A stretch of 64,000 bases of DNA. It comes from Rhodoblastus sp963748385. Its GTDB lineage: Bacteria > Pseudomonadota > Alphaproteobacteria > Rhizobiales > Beijerinckiaceae. Position numbers and translations under genes: made by a program. The stretch covers positions 124,001 to 188,000 of the forward strand of contig CAVVIQ010000009.1 in NCBI GenBank assembly GCA_963748385.1, given 5' to 3'. Positions 26,661 to 35,527 of this stretch are shown piece by piece. Positions within the stretch are counted from its first letter, which is position 1. The number at the start of each line of letters is the position of its first letter. The notes beneath the pieces were generated by a model. It worked only from the letters and a program-made list of their open reading frames with translations, had not been told where the DNA came from and did not search any database.

Positions 26661-27976
26661 TCAGATCAACTGATCCACCGTCGCGCAGATCGCCGCGACG
26701 TCGGCCGAATAGGAAAAATCCTCCGCCACCACATGGCGGATCGCGCCGGCGCGCAATTCCTCCTCCGTCAGCCTCTGGAACTGGACGACATGCTCGAGCC
26801 CCAGCATGGCGCAGAGATTGGCGGACCACCAGTCGTTCTGGCCTTCGCAGATGATTTCGACGACTTTCGTTCGCGGCGGGGTGAAGACGAGATTGGCCAT
26901 GGCGGCGCCGAATTCGGCGACGACCAGCTCCGCGCGCGCAAACAGCGCCACCTGCTCGTCGAAACTCAGCAGGTCCGGCTGGATCGGCGCGACGCCGCGC
27001 GCGGCGAGCGCTTCGGCGAGTTCGGCGCGATTCTTCAGGATCCGGCCGTGCCGCACTCCGCGCATGATAAAGAAGCGGCGCGGCAGGTCCGGATATTTCT
27101 CGACCGGCGTATTGGCGCGGATCGCATCGAAAGCCTCGCGGCTGCGCGGATGGGCGGTATTCGGCGCCGAGCCCCGTCAGCCGGTTGCTGGTCACCGGGC
27201 GCTCGAGCAGATAATTACCGCGCGGCAGTTCGCGGATCTGTCCCGGCCGCACGCCCAGACGGTCGCAGATGGCCTGCTGCCAGGGCGTGAGCCGCCAGGA
27301 CAGCATGGGCGCGCCGATCTGCGCCGCGAGATGGACGAGCGTCGCGGAATCGAGCAGGAAATGGCCGAAATGGGCCGAGTCCGACAGGACGATCAGCAGC
27401 CGTTCCTCGACGATGCGCGGCGGCGATTTCACCAACGACGGATGAAAGACGAAACGGCCCTCGCCGGTCTTGTCGCGCGCCATGCTGACCGAGGGCATCG
27501 CCCGCATGATCCGCGGCTGGTAAGGCCCGATCATGGAATGCGGCCAGATTTTTCCCTCGGGCGACATCAGCAGACCCGTCCGCGAGAACCAGAAATGCGG
27601 CCCCGGGCTTTCCAGCGTCAGCTTGGGCGCGACGAATTCACGGTCCTTGTAGAAGGCGCTTTCGCGCGTGGTCGAATTGCGGCTCAGCGGGTGCTCGCGA
27701 ACCGAAACCGTCGCCTCGTCATAGACCACGCATCGCATTCCCGGCGACGGCAGGCGGCCCGCATAGGGCTCGACCGGCACGAGCTCCGTCGAATTCCAGC
27801 TCGACGGGAAAGCCCTTGACGAAATTGAGCAGGAAATGACGGATCGGCGCGCGGATTTTCCGCAACGGCTCGCGGATCGCCTTGCTCGCCGCGCGGGAGA
27901 TGAGAAAGCGCAGCTTCGCCCAGCGAAGCCGGCCGCCGCGCAGGACGAATTTTTCCGTTTGACCCGTTTCGCTCAC
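26661..27976 (-). CDS. GT61-like (DUF563) glycosyltransferase, two frameshifts
   Basis: A gene of about 438 codons read in three frames. One base is gained near 27795 (after FVKGFPVEL) and one near 27153 (after LTGLGAEYR). Joined, the protein has a basic N-terminus, then AHFGHFLLDSATLVHLAAQIG, equivalent to the HxxLD region of DUF563 enzymes. It ends with FARAELVVAEFGAAMANLVFTPP, the conserved GAxxxN motif of the C-terminal nucleotide-sugar domain. It probably transfers a sugar to a capsular or lipopolysaccharide glycan. The GTG at 27976 is a provisional start; a TTG at 28021 is in frame. If the shifts are real the gene is dead, but similar single-base gains affect essential-type genes nearby. 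Confidence 0.65.
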
Positions 27977-28087
27977 GCGAGCGTCTTCCTCGTCCGATGC
28001 CGCATCATATTGCTTCCGCAAGTCTGCGGAGAGAGGCCCGGGGCCAGATAATCGAACGGCGCGAGAATGGCAAATCGGCCGCCGGCG

Positions 28088-30257
28088 TCATTCGGCGGCT
28101 GCGGAATAGCCGAGGCGACGGTTTAATTCGTCGATCAGTTCGCCGGCGGCTTCCGCGATCACCGTGCCGGGCGGGAAGATCGCCGAGGCGCCCGCACGAC
28201 GCAAAGCGTCGAAATCCTGCGGCGGAACGACGCCGCCGACCACGATCATGATGTCGCCGCGCCCTTCCTTTTCCAGCGCCGCGCGCAATTGCGGCACCAA
28301 AGTCAGGTGGCCCGCCGCCAGCGACGAAACGCCGACGATATGGACGTCGTTTTCGACCGCCTGACGCGCCGCCTCCTCGGGCGTGGCGAAAAGCGGGCCG
28401 ATGTCCACGTCGAAGCCGAGGTCGGCGAAGGCCGAGGCGATGACCTTCTGGCCGCGGTCGTGGCCGTCCTGCCCGACCTTGGCGACGAGGATGCGCGGCC
28501 GCCGGCCGTCGTGCTCGACAAAAGCCTCGACCTGACGTTGGACTTTGGCGATTGCCGTGGAATTCACGCCGGCCTCCCGCTTGTAAACTCCGGAAATGCT
28601 CCTGATCTCGGCGCGATGACGCCCGAAAACCTTTTCGAGCGCAAAGGAAATCTCGCCGACCGTCGCCTTTTTCCGCGCCGCCTCGATGGAGAGCGCGAGC
28701 AGATTGGCGCCGCTGGCTCCCGAATTCTTGGCGCCTTCGGTCAAGGCGTCGAGCGCGGCTTGCGTTTCGGCCTCGTCGCGCTCGGCGCGCAGCCGCTTCA
28801 GCTTCTCGATCTGCTGCGCGCGAACCTTGGCGTTTTCGACCTTGAGCACGTCGATCGGCCTTTCGTTCGCGGGACGGAACTTGTTGACGCCGATCACCGC
28901 CTGTTTGCCGGAATCGATGCGCGCCTGGGTCCTGGCCGCCGCCTCCTCGATGCGAAGCTTGGGGATGCCGGCGTCGATGGCCTTGGCCATGCCGCCGAGC
29001 GCCTCGACCTCCTGAATATGGGCCCAGGCCTTTTGCGTCAGTTCGGCGGTGAGCTTTTCGACATAATAGGAGCCGCCCCAGGGGTCGATGATGCGTGTCG
29101 TGCCCGAACTCCTGTTGCAGGAAAAGCTGGCTGTTGCGCGCGATGCGCGCCGAAAAGTCGGTCGGCAGCGCCAAAGCCTCGTCGAGCGCGTTGGTGTGCA
29201 GCGACTGGGTGTGCCCCTGCGTCGCCGCCATCGCCTCGATCTGGGTGCGGACGACATTGTTGAACACGTCCTGCGCGGTCAGCGACCAGCCCGAGGTCTG
29301 GCAATGGGTGCGAAGCGGCAGGCTCTTTTCCGATTTCGGATTGAATTCCTTCACCAGGTTCGCCCACAGAAGGCGGGCCGCGCGGAGCTTCGCCACCTCC
29401 ATGAAGAAATTCATGCCGATCGCCCAGAAGAAAGACAGGCGCGGCGCGAACTGGTCCACCGAGAGCCCCGCGCCGATTCCCGCGCGCAAATATTCGACGC
29501 CGTCAGCCAAAGTATAGGCGAGTTCGAGATCCTGGGTCGCGCCCGCTTCCTGCATGTGATAGCCGGAGATCGAGATCGAGTTGAATTTCGGCATATGCTG
29601 CGAGGTGAAGGCGAAAATGTCGGAAATGATCCGCATCGAATGTTTGGGCGGATAGATATAGGTGTTCCGCACCATGAATTCTTTCAAGATATCGTTCTGG
29701 ATCGTGCCGGAGAGCTTTTCGGCGGAAACGCCCTGCTCTTCCGCCGCCACGATGTAAAGCGCGAGCACCGGCAGGACCGCCCCGTTCATGGTCATCGACA
29801 CCGACATCTGGTCGAGCGGAATGCCGGAAAACAGCGTCCGCATGTCATAGATCGAATCGATGGCGACGCCCGCCATGCCGACATCTCCGGCGACGCGGGG
29901 ATGGTCGGAATCGTAGCCGCGATGGGTGGCGAGGTCGAATGCGACCGACAGGCCCTTCTGGCCCGCGGCGAGATTGCGCCGGTAAAAGGCGTTCGAATCT
30001 TCCGCCGTGGAGAAGCCGGCATATTGCCGCACCGTCCACGGCTGGTTGACATACATGGTCGGGTAAGGCCCGCGCAGAAAAGGCGCGACGCCGGGGAAGG
30101 AATCGACCGCCGGCAGGCCTTCGACATCTTCCGCGCCATAGACGCTTTTCACCGCGATGCCTTCGGGCGTCAGCCACGGTTCGACGGAAAAGGCCGGCGC
30201 CGGAGCGCCCTGATCCTTCGGCAAGGCGAGGGTCGAGAAATCGGGAATGCGGCTCAT
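28088..30257 (-). CDS. scpA: Methylmalonyl-CoA mutase, full-length, one frameshift
   Basis: About 722 residues once one extra base near 29108 is removed. The first frame (30257 to ~29108) holds the substrate-binding TIM barrel with TMYVNQPWTVRQYAGFS, and the second frame resumes at SGTTRIIDPWGGSYYVE and runs to 28088. The C-terminal cobalamin domain has the base-off motif GQDGHDRGQKVIA and VGVSSLAAGHLTL. It interconverts succinyl-CoA and R-methylmalonyl-CoA using adenosylcobalamin, serving propionate and odd-chain or branched-acid breakdown. The length and TIM-barrel-plus-B12 layout mark the single-subunit catalytic form. The expected QQESGTTR makes GAGTCGG the likely true DNA where GAGTTCGG is written. 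No small subunit, epimerase or MeaB chaperone gene is adjacent. Confidence 0.9.
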
Positions 30258-30616
30258 TCGGGGTTCCGGCGTCCAGGTTTTTCGCGCAAGGCGCGTTTCG
30301 TCTTTTTCGCGCGAGGCGCGTTTCGGGGGGCCTTTATACGCCCGTCAAAAAAGCGGCGCCATTCGCCATCCGTCAGAGGCGACGGGCCGGTTTTTCCGAA
30401 TGCGCGACGCCCGCAATTTTCGGCTTCCGCGATTGAACCTAAATCCTCTTCCTTGCGTTGTTTCAGAGATGAGTAACTTCTGGCGTGTCATCATTTCACC
30501 CTGCGGGGAACAAAAAGCCAGACGGGAGAGAAAATCGCCTGAGGTTACGCAGCCACGGAGGTCGATTGCCGACAGCCGGGAGGTGGATACTTGTTATCGC
30601 AAGGTGGGAGAAGTCG
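30258..30616. repeat. Divergent intergenic region with a 23-base tandem direct repeat
   Basis: This 359-base gap lies between the mutase gene and a divergent small gene. At 30278-30300 and 30303-30325 two 23-base copies of a sequence starting TTTTTCGCGC and ending GGCGCGTTTCG stand 25 bases apart and differ at one position. They begin about 20 bases upstream of the mutase start. Each copy is itself partly palindromic (CGCGC / GCGCG). An operator for a dimer or tandem dimers is possible. Confidence 0.5.
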
Positions 30617-30901
30617 ATGATCTCGCCGCACACGAAATCGGGTACTAAAATCGTCTGCATCAACGCCTCGGGCGTTGGCCCCGATGCGCATATCGACAAG
30701 GGCGCCGTCTATACGGTCGCCAGGATCGGTCTCGGCGTCCAGTGGAACACGGGGATGACCGGCGTTGGCGTCTTCCTCGTCGAGCATGACGAGTCGAACT
30801 GCTTCGACCTTTCCAGGTTTCGCTATCTGGAACTGCCGAGGAGCCTCACGTCGCTCCTGAACGCGATGCCGGTGGGAACCCAAAGGTTGTCGCCAGCTTG
30901 A
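30617..30901 (+). CDS. Uncharacterised 94-residue protein
   Basis: A small soluble protein, mostly beta by appearance: TKIVCINASGVG, then HIDKGAVYTVARIGLG, GVGVFLVEHDE and LSRFRYLELPRSL. The pattern (short strand, GxVYTV, FLVEHDE, RFRYL) resembles a family of short proteins found scattered in Rhizobiales, but I cannot name it. GGGAG is spaced about 6 bases from the ATG at 30617. Its TGA is directly followed by the stop codon of the convergent glnE gene, leaving no intergenic base. Confidence 0.55.
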   Translation: MISPHTKSGTKIVCINASGVGPDAHIDKGAVYTVARIGLGVQWNTGMTGVGVFLVEHDESNCFDLSRFRYLELPRSLTSLLNAMPVGTQRLSPA

Positions 30902-33814
30902 CTAGGCGAGGATGCGCCCGAAAGCCTTCCGCACCCCCTTGCGCGTCTCGGCCAGCTCCCTTTCCAGAAAGCCGAGATCGGGCAGGCCGGCGGCGGCGGC
31001 GATGCGACGTTTGACTCCTTCGGCGGCGTGGCGCGGGTCGGCGTCCTCACCGAGCGCCAACCGCAGCCATTGCGTCACCTTTGCATAGAGCGCCAGCGCC
31101 CGGAGCAGGAATCCCGCGGTTTCCTGGTCGAGAATTCCTGCCTTTCCGGCTTCGGCGATAATGTCCGCCGTCGCCGTCTGCCGCAGGCCGAGAAATTCGG
31201 CGCCGAAGCCGAGCGCGAGAAATTGCGCGATGAATTCCACGTCGAGCAGGCCACCCGAGGCGAGCTTCAGGTTCCAGGGATCGTCCTCGCCCTTCTCCTT
31301 CGCGATCAGCACGCGCATGTCGCGCGCGGCCTGCGCCAGTTCGCTCCTCTCGCGCGGGCGGAAAAGATTGTCCTTGACGGTCAGCACGGCTTCGGCGGCG
31401 AGGCTCTCGGCGCCGGCGACCGGCCGGGCGCGGGTCAGGGCCATGTATTCCCAGATTTCGGCCTCATCGGCCTGATAGGCGCGGAAGGAGGAAAATTGCG
31501 TCGCCAGCGGCCCCTGTCGGCCCGATGGCCGCAGCCGCATGTCCACGTCAAAGAGTTTGCCGCGCCGCGTCGGCGCCGTCAGCGCGGCGATCAGGCGCTG
31601 GGTGAGCCGGGTGTAATAATGCGTGGCGTGGAGAGGCCGCTTTCCGTCGGACTCCGGGCGCAGGGCGTCGAAATCGTAGAGCAGAACCAGATCGAGATCG
31701 GAGGTCGCGGTCATCTCCCTCGATCCCAGCTTGCCCATGCCCAGCACGACGCAGCGCCCGCCGACGACGACGCCATGTTCGGCGGCGAAGTGCTTTTCGA
31801 CCCGCGCCAGACAGGCGCGGATCATCGCTTCGGCCAACGCCGAAAAAGCGCGCGCCGCCTGGTCCGGCTCGATCAGATCCGGCGAAAAGGCGCAGGCCGA
31901 TCATGAAATTTTCCTCGCCCGCGAAGTCGCGCGCCGCGTCGAGAAAGGCTTCGAACTGCGAATTCCGCCTTGTGGAAAAGGGCGAAGCGCGCCGAAAAAT
32001 CCGCCACATCCATCGGCGCGGCGGCCACGCCGCGGTCGATCGCCGCGTCGAGCACATGGGGCGATTGCGCGATGGTTTGGGCGAGGCGCGGCGCGCCGCC
32101 GAGAATGTCGGCGAAAAGCTCCAGCATCGCCTCATGCGACTTGAGCAGCGCGAAAAGTTCCGTCGCCGCCGGCATGCAGCGCCAGAGCGGCGTCGAGCGC
32201 GGCGAGGCCGGAATCGGCGTCGCCCGATCGGGAAAAGGCTTCGAGCAGCGCCGGGACCAGTTCCGTCAGCGCCTCGCGGGCGCGGGGCCCGCGCACCGCC
32301 GGGCGGCGCCCGAAATGCCAGCCTCGCACGGTTTCCGCGGCAAGGGCCGGATCGCGGAATCCCATGTCGCGCAAGGTTTCGAGCGTTTCCGGATCGTCGG
32401 CCGCGCCGGTGAAGACCAGATTGCCGGCGCGCGAATCGAGACCCGGCGCATGTTCGAACAGCCGCGCGTAATGTCGCTCCACCGCATGGAAATGGCGCAG
32501 CAGGTCACGGGAGAAGCCGGCCGTCCCGGCGTAGCCGCAGAAGCGCGCGAAATTTTTCAGAGCCGTTGCGTCCTCGGGCAGGCGCTGGGTCTGCTGATCG
32601 TCCAGCATCTGCAGCCGATGCTCGACCGCGCGCAGGAAAAGATAGGCGGCGCTCATGTCGTCGGCGGCGCGCGGCGTGATCCACTTGTCGGCGGCAAGCT
32701 GGCGCAGCATGTCGAGCGTGCGCGCGCCGCGCAATTGCCTGCGGCGGCCGCCGAAAATCAGCTGCTGGGTCTGGACGAAAAATTCGATCTCGCGGATGCC
32801 TCCGCGCCCGAGCTTCACGTCATGGCCGGCGACGGCGATCTCGGCATGGCCCTTGGCGGCGTGGATCTGGCGCTTCATCGCGTGAATGTCGGCGATGGCC
32901 GCGTAATCGAAATATTTGCGCCAGATGAAGGCGGACATCTCTTGGAGGAAATCGGCGCCGAGCGCGAGGTCGCCGGCGATCGCGCGCGCCTTGATCATGG
33001 CGGCGCGCTCCCAGTTCTGGCCGAGCGTCTCGTAATAGTGCCGCGCCGCCTCCAGCGAGACGGCGGGCGCGGTCGAGCCGGGGTCCGGGCGCAGCCGCAG
33101 ATCGACGCGCAGCACATAGCCGTCGCCGGTGCGCTCCTGCAGAAGCTTCACCACATGCTGGGTCAGGCGCAGGGAATTGGCTCGCGCGCCCTGCCCGGCG
33201 GCCAGCGCCGGCGAGTCCAGGTCGTAGAACACGACGAGATCGACATCGGAGGAATAATTCAACTCCTCCGCGCCATGTTTGCCGAGAGCGAGAATCACCA
33301 GGCCGCAATCGCGCTCGGGCTCATGCGGATCGACGAGCGCGAGCTTGTCGCCGGAAAGGCGCAGGGCCACGCGCAGAGCCGTGGCGACGAAATGATCCGC
33401 CGCGCGCGCGAGAGCCCTGGTCGCGGCGACCACGTCGAATTCCCCCAAAAGATCGCCCAGGGCGACGATCAGGGCGACCTCCTGCTTCGCCTTGCGCAAC
33501 AGGCGCATCGCGTGGGCTTCCGGGCAGTCCGCCGCGTGACAGGCCGAAAGGCGGCGCAGGGCCGAATCGAGCGCCGCGTCGGACTTTTTCTCGCGGATGC
33601 GCAACAGCCGCGCCGGATCGCGCCGCGCGAGCCCCCACAGGAACGGCGACTGGTCGGCGATCCCCGCCAGAACCTCTTCCAGACGCGGCCAGTCCGGCAA
33701 AGCGCGCAGGGCGGCGGCGGTTTCTTCCCCGGCGTGTTCGAGGAATTCCGCGACCCGCGCGCGGGCGGCGGCAAGTTTCGCCGGCCTGGGAATCGCAAGC
33801 GCCTTGGTTTTCAT
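30902..33814 (-). CDS. glnE: Bifunctional glutamine synthetase adenylyltransferase/deadenylyltransferase, three frameshifts
   Basis: A two-domain GlnE of about 969 residues spread over four frames. Single-base gains near 32176 (before MPAATELFALLK), 31961 (near FEAFLDAARDF) and 31880 (before DLIEPDQAARAF) break it. The N-terminal nucleotidyltransferase shows ALGKHGAEELNYSSDVDLVVFYD; the C-terminal one shows LGMGKLGSREMTATSDLDLVLLYD. These are the two GxxE/SDxDL active sites that remove and add AMP on glutamine synthetase in response to PII. The ATG overlaps the stop of the upstream kinase gene (ATGA). Removing one base at each point gives a continuous protein, so I annotate one gene. Confidence 0.88.
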
Positions 33815-35247
33815 GTTCCGCCAACCTCTTTCCGGCGCGGCAACGAAAGGACGACGCGCAGGCCGGGCGCATTGTCCTCGACGCGCAGCGCGCCGTCATG
33901 GAGCCGGGCGACAGCGGCGGCGAGCGACAGGCCGAGGCCCGAGCCCGGCCGGCTGCGCGAGGCCTCCAGCCGCACGAAACGGTCCAGCACCCGCTCCCGC
34001 TCCGGCGCCGGAATGCCCGGCCCATGATCGCCAACGGCGATTTCCACCCTTTCGCCGGCCGGTCCGACAATTATCGCGACCTCCGGCGTCTCGCCAGGAA
34101 CCTCGGGCGCGCCGTATTTCAGGGCGTTGTCGATCAGATTGGCCAGGGCCTGGCCGATCAGCTCGCGCTGGCCGCGGATCGGCGCGGGAAAAGGCGCCTC
34201 GACCCGCAGCGCGACCCCGGCTTCCTCCGCCGCCGGCTCATAGAGCTCGGCCATGTCGCGCGCGAGTTCAGCGGCGTCGAGATCGGAAAAATTCTCGCGC
34301 GAGGATTGCGACTCGGCCCGTGCGATCATCAGCAAGGCGTTGAAAATGCGGATCAGCCCGTCAGCCTCCTCGATCACCTGCTCCAGCGCGGCGCGGGCGC
34401 CTTCTTCGCCGCTTTCGAGCTGCAGGGCCTGTTCGGCGTTGTTGCGCAGCCGGGTCAAGGGCGTGCGCAGGTCGTGGGCGATATTGTCGGAAACCTGCCT
34501 GATGCCCTCCATCAGCCGGGCGATGCGGTCGAGCATGACGTTGAGATTGCGCGCCAACCGGTCAAGTTCGTCGTCGGCCCCCGAAAGCGGCAGGCGGCCG
34601 GTCAGATCGCCGCGCAGCAGGGTCGCGGCCTTGGCGCTCATCGCGTCCACCCGCTGCAACAGGCGCCGCGCGACGAACAGGCCGCCGAAGGCCGCGATCG
34701 ACAGAAGCCATAAAAGCGAGGTGAACAGGGCCGAGCCGAGAATATGCCGCAGCCGCTCGCGATCTTCGAGATCGTGGCCGATCAGCAGGCGGAAATTGCC
34801 CGGCAGGGTGAAGATCCGGGCCAGGGCGTGGCGTTCGACATTGGGCTCGCCGAGGCGCTCGTAGTCGATTTCGACCGCCGTTTTCTGGTCGAGCACGCCG
34901 GCCGGCAGTTCGAGCACATTGCCAGCGACCGCGACGCCGTTCGGCGCGGCGACCAGATAGATCGAGGCCCCGGGCGCGCGCGCGCGGCGCTCCACCACCG
35001 CGACGAGTTGGGTCAGGCCGCCGGCCTCGAATTGATCGGCGAGCCCCTTGATCTCGGCGTCGATGGTCTGGCTGGTCTGCTCGTTGATCAGTTCGCGGAT
35101 ATTCTCGCCGACCCGCTCCATCACCAGGGTGAAGCCGAGGCCGACGATGACGAAATAGGCGATCGCCAATTTGAAGGCGGTGGTTCGGATCAGCCGCCTC
35201 CAGCCCAAGACCCTGCGCCAGCCCCGCCGCCTTTCCGCCCGCTTCAT
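33811..35247 (-). CDS. Sensor histidine kinase with HAMP domain, coupled to glnE
   Basis: A 478-residue inner-membrane kinase: transmembrane helices at about residues 24-43 and 172-193, a periplasmic domain between them, a HAMP linker, then H-box NIAHDLRTPLTRLRNNAEQAL with His258. The catalytic domain has ANLIDNALKYG, VGDHGPGIP and GSGLGLSLAAAVARLH. The type resembles QseC/heavy-metal-like sensors. The ATG at 35247 is preferred to 35403, which adds an unrelated N-terminus. From memory, in many Rhizobiales a response regulator gene sits directly upstream of this kinase and glnE; here ftsK diverges instead, so the kinase looks orphaned. Confidence 0.85.
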   Translation of the reverse strand: MKRAERRRGWRRVLGWRRLIRTTAFKLAIAYFVIVGLGFTLVMERVGENIRELINEQTSQTIDAEIKGLADQFEAGGLTQLVAVVERRARAPGASIYLVAAPNGVAVAGNVLELPAGVLDQKTAVEIDYERLGEPNVERHALARIFTLPGNFRLLIGHDLEDRERLRHILGSALFTSLLWLLSIAAFGGLFVARRLLQRVDAMSAKAATLLRGDLTGRLPLSGADDELDRLARNLNVMLDRIARLMEGIRQVSDNIAHDLRTPLTRLRNNAEQALQLESGEEGARAALEQVIEEADGLIRIFNALLMIARAESQSSRENFSDLDAAELARDMAELYEPAAEEAGVALRVEAPFPAPIRGQRELIGQALANLIDNALKYGAPEVPGETPEVAIIVGPAGERVEIAVGDHGPGIPAPERERVLDRFVRLEASRSRPGSGLGLSLAAAVARLHDGALRVEDNAPGLRVVLSLPRRKEVGGT

Positions 35248-35527
35248 TGCGTTCCCGCCCTCGGCCGCGCCCGTCGCGGCCTTTTTTGGCAGGATCGGCC
35301 AAGCCGGCGCTCGGAGCAAGTTACCGTTTATCCACATCCCGGCGTGTATTCGCCCGATGGCGCGGGCGGCGAAAATCCTGCCTGTGAGAGCCCGCGAATT
35401 CATCGCGTCTGAAACGTGGCGTTAACCCTGCGGATAGCATGTTCGGGGGCGCGACGCCCTCCCGAGTCCGGCGATTCATTCGCCGGGTTCCGAGGCGTCG
35501 CGGCAGTGGTTTCAAGGCGAAGCGTTC

